Below, piece by piece: positions 39,042-48,286 of a stretch of 64,000 nt of DNA (the first letter of the stretch is position 1; each line of letters starts with the position of its first letter). Location: NCBI GenBank assembly GCA_003220685.1, contig QHTE01000047.1:40264-104263 (forward strand). The letters run 5' to 3'. This DNA is from Candidatus Rokuibacteriota bacterium (GTDB taxonomy: Bacteria > Methylomirabilota > Methylomirabilia > Rokubacteriales > CSP1-6). The position numbers and the translations under genes were made by a program. A model generated the notes under the pieces. That model saw only the letters and a program-made list of their open reading frames with translations, did not search any database and was not told the DNA's origin.

Positions 39042-41110
39042 CCGCCTATCGCGTCGGGTTCGACGTCGGCGGGACGTTCACGGACTTCGTCCTTCAATCG
39101 CCCTCCGGCGAGATCTCCACCGGCAAGCGGCTCACGACCTATCCCGATCCCTCGGAGGCGTGCCTGGCCGGCCTCGAGGCGCTGCTGGCGCAGGCCGGCG
39201 TCCCTTGGCCCGACGTCGCGCAGGCGGTCCACGGCACGACGCTCGGCTCCAACGTCGTCATCGAGCGCAAGGCGCGCGGGGTCGGGCTCCTGACGACCCG
39301 CGGCTTTCGCGACGTGCTCATCATCGGGCGCGAGAAGCGCTACCAGGTCTACGACCTCCAGATCGAGAAGCCTCCCGCGCTGATCCCGCGCCGGCTCATC
39401 GGCGAGGTCACCGAGCGGATCCTTGCCGACGGCACCGTGCGGACGCCGCTCGACGAGGACGACGCGCGCCGGGCGATTCGGGAGCTGGTCGCGGGCGGCG
39501 TGACCACGCTCGCGGTGTGTCTGCTCCACGCGTACCTGAACCCCTCTCACGAGCGGCGCGTCGGCGCTCTGGTCGCCGAGGTGGCGCCGCACGTGACCGT
39601 CACGCTCTCGCACGAGGTCTCGCCGACATTCCGGGAATACGAGCGGACGTTGACGACCGTCGTGAACGCCTACGTGATGTCGACCGTGCGCGAGTACCTC
39701 CGCGGCCTCGCGACGGCGATGAGCCGGCGCGGCTACCGCGGTCGGCTCTTCGTGATGCAGTCCTCCGGCGGCATCGCGACCGCCGAGGCGATGCAGCGCT
39801 ATCCGGTCCGGATGATCGAGTCCGGCCCGGCCGCCGGCGCGCTGATGGCGGCTGCCTACGGCGAGCTCACCGGCCATCGCGACCTCATCGCGTTCGACAT
39901 GGGTGGTACCACTGCCAAGCTCGCGCTCATCGAGAAGGGCCAACCCGCGACGACGACGGCCTTCGAGCTCCACCGCGTGAACAACGCGCCCGGGAGCGGG
40001 CTGCCGATGAACATCCAGGCGATCGACCTCGTCGAGATCGGCGCCGGAGGCGGCTCGATCGCGCGGGCCAGGCTCGGCGTGATCGCGGTCGGGCCGGAGA
40101 GCGCGTCGTCGACCCCCGGGCCGGTCTGCTACGGGCGCGGGGGCGCGGAGCCGACCGTGACCGATGCCGACGTCGTGCTCGGCTACATCAATCCCGACTA
40201 TTTCGCGGGGGGCTCGATCACGCTGCAGCCCGGCGCCGCGGCGCGCGCCATCGAGGAGCGTGTAGCGCGCCCCCTCGGGCTGTCGCTCGAGGACGCGGCG
40301 TGGGGCATCCACACGATCGTCAACACGAACATGGAGCTGGCGACGCGGGTGGTGTCGATCGAGCGCGGACGCGATCCGCGCGATCTGACGCTTGTCGCCT
40401 TCGGCGGCTCCGGCCCCGTCCACGGCTGCCGGCTCGCGCAGGCGCTGGGAATCCCGCGGATCGTCCTGCCGGCCTCGGCGGGGGTGACGGCGGCCATCGG
40501 CCTGCTCGCCGCCGAGGTGAAGTTCGACGTCGCGCGCACGCACGTGTGCCGTCTCGACCTCGTGCGCGGCGCCTCGCTCGAGACGATGTACGACGAGATG
40601 AGCGCCCAGGCGATTGCGGTCGTCCAGGAATCCGCGGTGACCGGCGAAGTGAAGGTCACGCGCTCGGCCGACGCCCGCTACGTCGGCCAGGGCTACGAAG
40701 TCACGGTGCCGGTGCCCGCCGGGCGGCTCGACCCGGCCGCGCTCGACCGCGTGCGCGCGAGCTTCCACGAGATCTACGCCGCCCGCTACGGGTACGCGAA
40801 CCCGGGCGAGCCGGTCGAGGTGGTCACGTGGAAGCTCTCGGCCGCGGGCGGCTCCCCGCACATCGCGCTCGCCAAAGCCGCCGCCGGCGCGGCGGACGCG
40901 CGCCGCAAGGCGACGCGTCGCGCGTACTTCCCCGAGGCGCGCGGCTACACCGACACGCCCGTCTACGATCGCTACGCGCTCGCGGCCGGCACGTCGCTGA
41001 CCGGGCCGGCGATCGTCGAGGAGCGCGAGTCGACGACCGTCCTGCCTCCGGGCGTGACGGCCACGGTCGACGAGTACGCGAACCTGATCGCGGAGACGAG
41101 GCCGTCGTGA
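39038..41110 (+). CDS. hydantoinase/oxoprolinase A-type ATPase subunit
   Basis: 690 residues of the HyuA/OplA family, an actin-fold ATPase that opens hydantoin, 5-oxoproline or N-methylhydantoin rings with its B partner, or serves as the large acetone carboxylase subunit. TAYRVGFDVGGTFTDFVL is the phosphate-binding N-terminus; VHGTTLGSNVVIERKA, MQSSGGIATAEAM, DMGGTTAKLALI and FGGSGPVHGCRLAQALGI follow. No ATG or good GTG is available: CTG 39038, overlapping the regulator's TGA and preceded by GGGGAG at 8 bases, gives the family's usual N-terminus. GTG 38978 is the alternative but overlaps gntR by 64 bases and adds 20 atypical residues. Confidence 0.88.
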   Translation: MTAYRVGFDVGGTFTDFVLQSPSGEISTGKRLTTYPDPSEACLAGLEALLAQAGVPWPDVAQAVHGTTLGSNVVIERKARGVGLLTTRGFRDVLIIGREKRYQVYDLQIEKPPALIPRRLIGEVTERILADGTVRTPLDEDDARRAIRELVAGGVTTLAVCLLHAYLNPSHERRVGALVAEVAPHVTVTLSHEVSPTFREYERTLTTVVNAYVMSTVREYLRGLATAMSRRGYRGRLFVMQSSGGIATAEAMQRYPVRMIESGPAAGALMAAAYGELTGHRDLIAFDMGGTTAKLALIEKGQPATTTAFELHRVNNAPGSGLPMNIQAIDLVEIGAGGGSIARARLGVIAVGPESASSTPGPVCYGRGGAEPTVTDADVVLGYINPDYFAGGSITLQPGAAARAIEERVARPLGLSLEDAAWGIHTIVNTNMELATRVVSIERGRDPRDLTLVAFGGSGPVHGCRLAQALGIPRIVLPASAGVTAAIGLLAAEVKFDVARTHVCRLDLVRGASLETMYDEMSAQAIAVVQESAVTGEVKVTRSADARYVGQGYEVTVPVPAGRLDPAALDRVRASFHEIYAARYGYANPGEPVEVVTWKLSAAGGSPHIALAKAAAGAADARRKATRRAYFPEARGYTDTPVYDRYALAAGTSLTGPAIVEERESTTVLPPGVTATVDEYANLIAETRPS

Positions 41111-42831
41111 GCCGGATCGATCCGATCACCCTCGGCGTCGTGTGGGGTGCGCTCCAGTCGATCGCCGTCGAGATCGGCACGACGGTGCACCGCACCGCGT
41201 ACTCGGAACAGGCACGCGAGGGTCAGGATTTCTCGGTCGCGGTCTTCGATCCGGCCGGGCGGATGGTGGCGCAAGGCCCCTATTCGCCCGGGCACATGGG
41301 CGCGATGTCCTTCGCCGTGCGGAACGCACTCGCGGCGCACCCGGTCGAGACCTTGCGGCCCGGCGACGCCATCCTCCTGAACGACCCGCTGCTCGGCTCC
41401 GGCCATCTTCCCGATTTCTTCATCACGCAGCCGGCGTTCCACGACGGCGCCCTCGTCGGCTTTGCCGTGAACATCCTGCACCACACCGACGTCGGAGGTC
41501 AGCGGCCCGGCAGCCAGGGGGTCGAGGGCATCTTCGACTATTTCCAGGAAGGCCTGCGCATCCCACCGACGAAAGTCTGGAAGGAGTACCAGGAGCAGGA
41601 GGGCATCGTCGGCATCATCGCGGCGAACACGCGCACGCCCGACAAGGTGCTGGGCGACCTCCGGGCGCAGCGGAGCGCGCTCCGCGTGGGCGAGCTCCGT
41701 TTACAAGAGCTGGCGGCGCGGTACGGCCGCGAGACGCTCCTGGCCGGCATGGACGAGATCGTCGCGCGTACCGAAGCGAACATGCGCGCCGCCATCGCGA
41801 CGATTCCGGACGGCGTCTATCGCTTCGAGGATTTCATGGATGACTACGGCCCCGGCACCGAGCCGCTGCGCGTCGCGGTCACGGTGACCGTGGACGGCAG
41901 CTCGATGGTCATCGACTACGAGGGCTCGAGCGCGCAGACCGCGTCGGGCATGAACTCCTACATCAACTACACGCGCTCATATTCGTACGCCGCGGTGAAG
42001 TGTCTCACGGACCCCTTGGGCCCGATGAACGAGGGCGCCTTGGGCCCGATCACCGTGAAGGCGCCCGAGGGCTCGTTCCTCAACCCCCGGCCGCCGGCCG
42101 GCGGGGGACCGCGCGCGATCATCTGCTACCGCACGTTCGAGTCGGTGCTGGGCGCGCTCGCGCCGGCGCTGCCGGACCGGGTCGCGGCGGCCGCCTCGCA
42201 CATGGCGAATCCGACCTTCGGCGGCTGGGACCGCGCCCGCAAGCGGCGATTCGTCGCCTACGAGCTCGTGCTGTCCGGCACCGGCGCGCGCGCGACCCGC
42301 GACGGCTGCGAGGCGATGTCGTGGGCGTTCAACGCCGCCAACATCCCGGTGGAGGCGCAGGAGGCCAACCAGCCGATCATCGTCGAGCGTTTCGAGCTGA
42401 TCGGCGATTCCGCCGGCGCCGGAAAATTCCGGGGCGGGTGCGGCGTCCGTCGCGACCTACGCCTGCTCGGCGACGAGGGCAAGCTGACGAATCTGTCGGA
42501 GCGCCAGAAGTTCGCGCCCTACGGCCTGCGCGGCGGCCGGTCCGGAAAGCTCGGCCGCACCGTCATCAATCCCGGGCCGGGGGAACAGGTCGTCCACGGC
42601 AAGCAGTCGCGCGAGTTCGCGTACGGCGACGTCGTCTCGTTCCAGCAGTCGGGCGCCGGCGGCTATGGCGATCCGTTCGAGCGCGACCCCCGGCGCGTGC
42701 TGGACGACGTCCTCGACGACTACGTGTCGGTCGAAGCGGCGCACCGCGACTACGGCGTCGTCATCGTCGGCACCGGCGTCGATCTCACGATCGATGAGGA
42801 CGCGACCTGCCTCGAACGGAGCCGGGCATGA
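41107..42831 (+). CDS. hydantoinase B/oxoprolinase-family subunit
   Basis: 574 residues of the HyuB family and partner of the upstream subunit. Hallmarks: DPITLGVVWGALQSIAVEIGTTVHRTAYSEQAREGQDFSVAVFDPAGRMVAQGPYSPGHMGAM, NDPLLGSGHLPDFFI, and C-terminal AGAGKFRGGCGVRRDL and SGAGGYGDPFERDP. The substrate may be a cyclic imide, lactam or a ketone; the neighbouring genes for CoA thioester metabolism do not settle which. GTG start with a 4-base overlap. Confidence 0.9.
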   Translation: MSRIDPITLGVVWGALQSIAVEIGTTVHRTAYSEQAREGQDFSVAVFDPAGRMVAQGPYSPGHMGAMSFAVRNALAAHPVETLRPGDAILLNDPLLGSGHLPDFFITQPAFHDGALVGFAVNILHHTDVGGQRPGSQGVEGIFDYFQEGLRIPPTKVWKEYQEQEGIVGIIAANTRTPDKVLGDLRAQRSALRVGELRLQELAARYGRETLLAGMDEIVARTEANMRAAIATIPDGVYRFEDFMDDYGPGTEPLRVAVTVTVDGSSMVIDYEGSSAQTASGMNSYINYTRSYSYAAVKCLTDPLGPMNEGALGPITVKAPEGSFLNPRPPAGGGPRAIICYRTFESVLGALAPALPDRVAAAASHMANPTFGGWDRARKRRFVAYELVLSGTGARATRDGCEAMSWAFNAANIPVEAQEANQPIIVERFELIGDSAGAGKFRGGCGVRRDLRLLGDEGKLTNLSERQKFAPYGLRGGRSGKLGRTVINPGPGEQVVHGKQSREFAYGDVVSFQQSGAGGYGDPFERDPRRVLDDVLDDYVSVEAAHRDYGVVIVGTGVDLTIDEDATCLERSRA

Positions 42832-43988
42832 TCGCCTTGACGCCGGAGCAAGAGGAATTTCGGAGAGCTGTGGCGCGGTTCGTCGACGCCGAAGTGGTCC
42901 CGGAGGCCGAGGCGATCGACGAGCGCGCCGAATTTCCGAAGCGGCTCTTCAAGCGCATCGGCGAGCTCGGCTACCTCGGCCTCCGCTATCCCGAAGCGTA
43001 CGGCGGCGTCGACGCCGACATGGTGACGTACTGTCTCTTCGCCGAGGAGCTGGCGCGAGGCTCCCTGTCGGTGGCGGCGGCGGCGGCGATGCAGTCGTTG
43101 ATGGGGACCTACTTCGTCTACAAGTACGGATCCGAGGCGCTCCGCCGGCGCTACCTGGTGCCGGCCCTCCGCGGCGACCTGATCGCGACGTTTGCGCTGA
43201 CCGAGCCGAACGCCGGCTCAGACGTCGCGAACATCACGACGCGGGCGCGGCGGCACGGCGACCATTACGTGCTGCGCGGCACGAAGACCTGGGTGACCAG
43301 CGCCCCGGTCGCCGATCTGTTGACGGTCGCCGCCAAGACGTCGGACGAGCGAGGCATGAAGTCCATCGCGCTGTTCCTGCTCGACCGCTCGGCGATGGGC
43401 GGGATAACCCTCGGCAAGTCGATCGAGAAGATGTCGGTGCGCGCGTCGGTGACCGGCGAGATCCTCCTCGAGGACGTGGAGGTGCCGGCCGAGCACCTGC
43501 TGGGCGGCGAGACGGGCGGTGTCGAGAAGATCGGGGGCATCCTCGCGGAGATCCGGGTGATGACCGCGGCGATCTCGGTGGGGCTGGCGCGGGCGGCGTA
43601 CCAGGCCGCGCTCGGGTACGCGCGCGAGCGCAGCGCGTTCGGCAAGCCGATCGCCGAGCACCAGGCGATCGCCTTCAAGCTCGCCGACATGCTGACCTCG
43701 CTCCACGCCGCGATCCTCGTTACCTATCAGGCGGCGGCGCGGCTCGACGCCGGGCGGAGCATCGCGCGCGAGGCTGCGATGGCGAAGCTCTTCGCCTCGG
43801 AGACGGCGGTCAAGATCACCGACGAGGCGGCGCGGATCTTCGCCTCGTACGGGCTCGCGATGGAGTACCCGGTCCAGCGGTACTTCCGCGACGCGCGCTT
43901 CCTGCTGCCGGGAGGCGGCACCTCCGAGATCTTGCGCGTGATCATCGGCCGCGATCTCGACTGGGACCGGGGCCCGGCTTTCGCCTGA
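42828..43988 (+). CDS. acyl-CoA dehydrogenase homologue lacking the usual catalytic Glu
   Basis: 386 residues with the full ACAD fold: LTPEQEEFRRAVARFVDAEVVPEAEAID, GLRYPEAYGGVDADMVTYCLFAEEL, TFALTEPNAGSDVANITTRA (FAD loop), GTKTWVTSAPVADLLTVAAK, ARERSAFGKPIAEHQAIAFKLADM. In the C-terminal active-site turn the usual YEGT is PGGGT (361-365), so Gly363 stands where the catalytic Glu normally is, and the alternative position used by isovaleryl-CoA dehydrogenase is Ile. It may use another base or catalyse a different flavin reaction. ATG start overlaps hyuB (ATGA). A hairpin repeat starts directly after its stop codon. Confidence 0.86.
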   Translation: MIALTPEQEEFRRAVARFVDAEVVPEAEAIDERAEFPKRLFKRIGELGYLGLRYPEAYGGVDADMVTYCLFAEELARGSLSVAAAAAMQSLMGTYFVYKYGSEALRRRYLVPALRGDLIATFALTEPNAGSDVANITTRARRHGDHYVLRGTKTWVTSAPVADLLTVAAKTSDERGMKSIALFLLDRSAMGGITLGKSIEKMSVRASVTGEILLEDVEVPAEHLLGGETGGVEKIGGILAEIRVMTAAISVGLARAAYQAALGYARERSAFGKPIAEHQAIAFKLADMLTSLHAAILVTYQAAARLDAGRSIAREAAMAKLFASETAVKITDEAARIFASYGLAMEYPVQRYFRDARFLLPGGGTSEILRVIIGRDLDWDRGPAFA

Positions 43989-43989
43989 A

Positions 43990-44031
43990 GTGCGCGCCGC
44001 AGACTGGGGCCCCGCCCGCCGAGGCGCGCTT
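43990..44031 (+). repeat. intergenic hairpin repeat, internally deleted copy
   Basis: GTGCGCGCCGCAGACTGGGG, then CCCCGCCCGCCGAGGCGCGC. It keeps the outer arms CGCGCC/GGCGCG and the GGGGCCCC core but has lost the middle arm. It immediately follows the stop codon of the upstream gene and ends 17 bases before the next start. Confidence 0.7.
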
Positions 44032-44048
44032 ATGAATCGGGAGGAGCG

Positions 44049-44504
44049 ATGCAATCACGCGGACGCTATTTCGAGGATTTCAAGGTGGGCGAGGTGCTCG
44101 TGACGGGCCGCCGGACGGTGGAGGGCGGCGACGTCTCGCGCTTCGCCGGGCTCACCGGCGACTTCAACCCGCTCCACACCGACGCCGTGTTCGCCGAGCA
44201 GACTCCGTTCGGCGCCCGCGTGGCCCACGGTATCCTGACTCTTGCGGTGTCGAACGGCCAGCAGAACCTCTCGGGCTGGTTCGAGGGCACGGCGCTGGCG
44301 CTGCTCGGGCTCGACCGGCTCCGGTTCACCTTGCCGGTCAAGTTCGGCGACACGATTCACACCGAGATGACCGTGAAGCAGGCGCGCGAGTCGTCCAAGG
44401 CCGATCGCGGCGTGGTGACCTTCGACGTGGTGGTCAAGAACCAGCGCGACGAGGTGGTCTGCACCTACGAGGAGAACGTGATGATGCGGCGGCGCGGGTC
44501 ATGA
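44049..44504 (+). CDS. MaoC-like hotdog hydratase
   Basis: 151 residues, an (R)-specific enoyl-CoA hydratase-type hotdog. YFEDFKVGEVLVTGRRTVEGGDVSRFAGLTGDFNPLHTDAVFAEQTPFGARVAHGILTLAVSNG contains the catalytic Asp and His of the GDxNPLH motif. It adds water to trans-2-enoyl-CoA. Good GGAGGAG 1-7 bases upstream of the ATG region. It overlaps the next gene by 4 bases (ATGA). A hydratase, thiolase and DUF35 set follows. Confidence 0.93.
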   Translation: MQSRGRYFEDFKVGEVLVTGRRTVEGGDVSRFAGLTGDFNPLHTDAVFAEQTPFGARVAHGILTLAVSNGQQNLSGWFEGTALALLGLDRLRFTLPVKFGDTIHTEMTVKQARESSKADRGVVTFDVVVKNQRDEVVCTYEENVMMRRRGS

Positions 44505-45670
44505 GAAAGGTTGCGCTGGTCGGGGCCGGGGTCTCGAAGTTCGGCGTGCGCAAGGCGAGCTATCGCGATCTGATCTGGGAGGCCGGCAAGGCGTGTTTCG
44601 ACGCGGTCCCGGCGGTGAAGCCCAAAGACGTCGAGGGCCTCGTGGTCGGCTCGGTGATGCCGGAGCGGACGGCGTTCCAGTCGCACATCTCGTCGATGGC
44701 GGCCGAAGCGCTCGGGATCAGGCCCAGTGCCTTGAGCGCCCGCACCGAGCACATGTGCGCGTCGGGCACGGTCGGGATCCGCTACGCCTACGCGTTCATC
44801 GCCGCCGGGCTCGCCGATCTCGTCATGGTGCTCGGCGTCGAGAAGCTCAACCAGCCGAGCGGCGACGAGGCGATCCTCAACATGGGGACCGGCGTCGATC
44901 GCGAGTGGGAAGCCTCGTTCGGGCTGACGGCGCCGCCGTGCTTCGCGCTGGCCGCGCAGCGCCACATCGCGGAGTACGGAACCACCGAGGAGCAGCTGGC
45001 GATGGTCGGCGTGAAGAACCACACGCACGCCTCGAAGAACCCCAACGCCCACTTCCAGCGCGGCGCAACGCTCGAGCAGGTCCTCGGCTCGCGCATGATC
45101 TCGTCGCCGCTCCGGCTCTTCATGTGCTCGCCGATCACCGACGGCGCCGCGGCGGTGCTCGTCGCGTCGGAGGAGCGGGCGCGGGCCCTCACCGACACGC
45201 CGGTCTGGATCCGCGGCACCGGCCAGGCTCTCGACGGCTTCCAGCTGACGTCGCTCCACGAGAACTACGCGCACTGGCCGGCGCTCTCGCGGGCGGCGCA
45301 GGCCGCCTACGGCATGGCCGGGGTGCGGCCGCAGGACGTGGACGTCGCCGAGGTCCACGACTGCTTCGCCATCGCAGAGCTGATCGCATACGAGGAGCTC
45401 GGCTTCTGCGAGAAGGGCGAGGCGGGCGCCTTCGTCGCCGCGGGGCGAAGCGACTACGGCGGCGACGTCGTCGTGAATTCGCGCGGCGGCCTGATGGGGT
45501 GCGGGCATCCGCTCGGTGCGACGGGGGTCGCGCAGGCCGCCGAGGTGTTCGCCCAGCTCCGCGGCGAGGCCGGCGCGCGCCAGGTGGACGATGCCGCCAT
45601 CGGTCTCACGCACAACAACAGCGGGATGGGCGAGCACGTGGTCATGATCTACGGCCGCGAGAGTCGATGA
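44501..45670 (+). CDS. thiolase-family (lipid-transfer/SCP-x type) enzyme
   Basis: 389 residues of the non-condensing or degradative thiolase subgroup that works with DUF35 partners. Nucleophile Cys86 in EHMCASGTVGIRYAY, EVHDCFAIAEL, and His336 in SRGGLMGCGHPLGATG are present. The family cleaves 3-ketoacyl-CoA or, in steroid side-chain degradation (Ltp2 with ChsH), performs retro-aldol cleavage. The Cys is kept here, favouring thiolytic chemistry. Part of the overlapping gene run with MaoC upstream and hydroxyacyl-CoA dehydrogenase and DUF35 downstream. Confidence 0.9.
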   Translation: MRKVALVGAGVSKFGVRKASYRDLIWEAGKACFDAVPAVKPKDVEGLVVGSVMPERTAFQSHISSMAAEALGIRPSALSARTEHMCASGTVGIRYAYAFIAAGLADLVMVLGVEKLNQPSGDEAILNMGTGVDREWEASFGLTAPPCFALAAQRHIAEYGTTEEQLAMVGVKNHTHASKNPNAHFQRGATLEQVLGSRMISSPLRLFMCSPITDGAAAVLVASEERARALTDTPVWIRGTGQALDGFQLTSLHENYAHWPALSRAAQAAYGMAGVRPQDVDVAEVHDCFAIAELIAYEELGFCEKGEAGAFVAAGRSDYGGDVVVNSRGGLMGCGHPLGATGVAQAAEVFAQLRGEAGARQVDDAAIGLTHNNSGMGEHVVMIYGRESR

Positions 45671-46620
45671 AGCACGCCGCCGTCCTGGGAGCCGGACGGA
45701 TCGGGCGCCAGATCGCGCTCGCCTTCGCCCTGGGCGGCAGTCGCGTGTCGCTGGTCGACGTGAAGGAGCGTCCGGCAGGCGGCGCCGCGGCGGTGCTCGC
45801 CGACGCGCGGCGCGAAATTCGACGGGACCTCGCGTTGATGGCCGAGGAGGGCGTGATCCAGCCCGGCGAGATCGCGCCGGCGCTCGATCGGATCGAGGAC
45901 CGGATCGGGCTCGGCGGGTTCGGCGAGTGCGGCTACGTGCAGGAGGCGCTGCCGGAGCTCCTCGAGCTCAAGCGCGAGATCCTCCACCGCGTGTCCACCG
46001 GCGTCTCGCCGGAGGCGATCATCGCGTCGACCAGCTCGACGATCTCGCCCAAGCACCTGGCGGACGCGGTCCGCGGCGACGAGCGCTTCCTGGTCGTCCA
46101 CTGGCTCAACCCGGCCCACATCATCCCGCTCGTCGAGGTCGTGCCTGGACGGACGACCGCAAGCGCGATCGTCGAGCGGACCATCGCCTTCCTCGAGAAG
46201 CTCGGCAAGGTGCCGGTGCGGTGCGCCGACTCGCCCGGGTTCATCGGCCCGCGGATGCAGGCCCTGTTGATGAACGAGGCCGTGCGTCTGGTCGAGGAAG
46301 GCGTGGCGACGCCGGAAGACGTCGATCGGGCCTTCAAGGCCGGTATGGGATTCCGTTACGCGACCGTGGGCATCTTCGAGTTCATCGACTGGGGCGGCGT
46401 CGACATCCTGCACCGCGCGAGCGGGTTTCTGGCCAGGGCGCTCGGCGACGAGCGCTTCCGTCCGGCCCGGCTGGTCGAGGAGAAGATCGCGCGTAACGAG
46501 CTCGGCGCCAAGACCGGGCGCGGCTTCTTCGATTACGCCGGCGAGCGCCGCGAGGCGTTCGAGACGGCCAAGGTGCGCGCCCTGCTCCGGCAGCTCCGGC
46601 GCCAGCGGGAGTCGGCGTGA
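45667..46620 (+). CDS. 3-hydroxyacyl-CoA dehydrogenase
   Basis: 317 residues. NAD fold at the N-terminus ([28 protein letters not shown]), [13 protein letters not shown], catalytic region [20 protein letters not shown] (HWLNP in place of the more common HFFNP), then [56 protein letters not shown]. The FRYATVG...DWGG pattern is that of the short 3-hydroxyacyl-CoA and carnitine/gulonate-dehydrogenase-like branch. The ATG start overlaps the thiolase stop codon. Confidence 0.88.
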   Translation: MKHAAVLGAGRIGRQIALAFALGGSRVSLVDVKERPAGGAAAVLADARREIRRDLALMAEEGVIQPGEIAPALDRIEDRIGLGGFGECGYVQEALPELLELKREILHRVSTGVSPEAIIASTSSTISPKHLADAVRGDERFLVVHWLNPAHIIPLVEVVPGRTTASAIVERTIAFLEKLGKVPVRCADSPGFIGPRMQALLMNEAVRLVEEGVATPEDVDRAFKAGMGFRYATVGIFEFIDWGGVDILHRASGFLARALGDERFRPARLVEEKIARNELGAKTGRGFFDYAGERREAFETAKVRALLRQLRRQRESA

Positions 46621-47045
46621 GCTACTTCAGGGCGACCGACCCGTTTCCGCTGGAGTCGGCGGAGCACACGAAGCTCCACGAGTTCTACGCGCGGCTCGCT
46701 GCCGGCCGGCTGGCGACGACGCGCTGCGCGGCCTGCAAGCGGCTCGCGTGGCCGCCGCGCGCCTTCTGCGGCGAGTGCGCGTCGGACCGCTTCGACTGGG
46801 TCGACCTGTCGGGCGAGGGGACGATCCACGCGTTCACGATTCAGGAGGTCGGGCTGCCCAGCGGCTTCGCCGGGCCGCGCGTCTTCGCGATCGTGAAGAT
46901 CGACGGCCTGCGTGTGTTCTCGATCCTGGTCGACGCCGAGCCGGCCAAGGTGGCGATCGGCCAGGCCGTGCGGCTGTCGCCTCTCAGGGTCGCCGACGAT
47001 CCCAGCGGGAACGCGCGGTGGCTGCCGGCGTTCCGTCCGGCATGA
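46617..47045 (+). CDS. DUF35 (zinc-ribbon OB-fold) thiolase partner
   Basis: 142 residues. Rubredoxin-like zinc ribbon: Cys37/Cys40 ([16 protein letters not shown]) and Cys51/Cys54 (CGECAS), followed by the OB fold ([47 protein letters not shown]). Such proteins bind CoA-thioesters and form complexes with thiolases or ketosynthases. The GTG start overlaps the dehydrogenase stop. It most likely pairs with the thiolase at 44501. Confidence 0.92.
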   Translation: MSYFRATDPFPLESAEHTKLHEFYARLAAGRLATTRCAACKRLAWPPRAFCGECASDRFDWVDLSGEGTIHAFTIQEVGLPSGFAGPRVFAIVKIDGLRVFSILVDAEPAKVAIGQAVRLSPLRVADDPSGNARWLPAFRPA

Positions 47046-47425
47046 AGGTCCTGATCGCGAAGCCGGGGCTCGACGGCCACGACCGCGGCGCCAAGGTGGT
47101 GGCGCACGCGCTGCGCGACGCCGGGTTCGAGGTGGTCTACTCCGGGCTCAAGCGCACGCCTGACGAGATCGTGCGCGAGGCGATCCAGGAGGACGTCGAC
47201 GTCGTGGGCCTCTCGGTGCTCTCGGGCGCCCACATGCTCCTGGCGCGCCGCGTGGTCGAGGCGCTGCGAGCCCAGGACGCGGCCGACATCGCGGTGGTCG
47301 TCGGCGGTATCATTCCTCCGCGTGACGTCGAGGCGCTGAAGCAGCTGGGTGTCCGTCACGTGTTCCCGATGGGGACGCCGCTCCCCGAGATCGTGAAGGC
47401 GCTCAAGAAGGAGCCGCTGCGTTGA
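47042..47425 (+). CDS. cobalamin-binding (small) subunit of an acyl-CoA mutase
   Basis: 127 residues, the free-standing B12 domain. [33 protein letters not shown] carries the DxHxxG motif (Asp11, His13, Gly16) whose His replaces dimethylbenzimidazole as the cobalt ligand; [13 protein letters not shown] and [15 protein letters not shown] are the rest of the Rossmann core. It partners with the large subunit at 48287, separated by one hydrolase gene. ATG start overlaps DUF35 (ATGA). Confidence 0.95.
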   Translation: MKVLIAKPGLDGHDRGAKVVAHALRDAGFEVVYSGLKRTPDEIVREAIQEDVDVVGLSVLSGAHMLLARRVVEALRAQDAADIAVVVGGIIPPRDVEALKQLGVRHVFPMGTPLPEIVKALKKEPLR

Positions 47426-48270
47426 TTCCGCCCTGGGTCGACCGCCGAGAGTATCCGTTCGAGCCGCACCGGCTCGACGTCGAGGGTGGTCGTCTGAGCT
47501 ACGTCGACGAGGGCGGGGGCGCGCCAATTGTCATGGTGCACGGCACCCCCACCTGGTCGTTCCTGTATCGTCACCTGATCCGCGCGCTGAGCCCGCGCTA
47601 CCGGTGCGTCGCGCCGGACCACCTCGGCTCCGGATTGAGCGACCGTCCTGCGGACTGGTCGTACCGGCCCGAGGACCAGGCGCGCAATCTCGCGCATTTC
47701 ATCGAGGCGCTCAATCTCAGGGCCATCACGCTCGCCGTCCACGACTACGGCGGACCGATCGGCCTGGCTTACGCGCTCGACCACCCGGAGAATGTGCGCG
47801 GCCTGGTGCTCTTCAACACGTGGATGTGGTCGTTCGCCGGCGACCGGCACGTCGAATGGTTCGTCCGTCTCCTCGACGGGCGGCTCGGTCGCTACCTCTA
47901 CGAGCGCCGTGGATTCTCGGTGCGCGTGATGCTGCGTCACGCAGTCGCCGATCGCCGGCGCTACACGCGTGAGGTCGAGCGTCACTATCTGCAGGCGCTC
48001 GACGGCCACGCCACCTGGATCTCCGCGCGGGAGCTCAGAGGCTCGAGCGCCTGGTTCGACGGCCTCTGGGCGCGGCGCGAGCGGATCGCCCGGATCCCGG
48101 CGATCCTGATCTGGGGGATGAAGGACCCGGCGTTCGCGCGCTACCTGCCCCGCTGGCGCCAGGTCTTCGAGCAGGCCGAGGTCGTCCAGCTCGCCGACTG
48201 CGGCCACGCGCCGCCCGAGGAACGGGCGCCCGAGAGCCTGCCGTTCCTCACTCGCTTTCTCGAGCGGTAA
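47422..48270 (+). CDS. haloalkane-dehalogenase-like alpha/beta hydrolase
   Basis: 282 residues. [35 protein letters not shown], nucleophile Asp108 in [31 protein letters not shown] and His262 in DCGHAPPEE match haloalkane dehalogenases. The halide-binding Trp that normally follows the Asp (HDWG) is Tyr109 here, so dehalogenation is uncertain; an Asp nucleophile is also used by epoxide hydrolases. TTG start overlapping the preceding gene. Its place between the two mutase subunits suggests it acts on the same substrate. Confidence 0.85.
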   Translation: MIPPWVDRREYPFEPHRLDVEGGRLSYVDEGGGAPIVMVHGTPTWSFLYRHLIRALSPRYRCVAPDHLGSGLSDRPADWSYRPEDQARNLAHFIEALNLRAITLAVHDYGGPIGLAYALDHPENVRGLVLFNTWMWSFAGDRHVEWFVRLLDGRLGRYLYERRGFSVRVMLRHAVADRRRYTREVERHYLQALDGHATWISARELRGSSAWFDGLWARRERIARIPAILIWGMKDPAFARYLPRWRQVFEQAEVVQLADCGHAPPEERAPESLPFLTRFLER

Positions 48271-48286
48271 GCCGCAGGAGGACACG

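Noticed and set aside
39160-41106. Upstream extension of the hydantoinase B frame
   Set aside because: It overlaps the hydantoinase A gene almost completely. The recognised family start DPITLGVVWGAL is right after GTG 41107.
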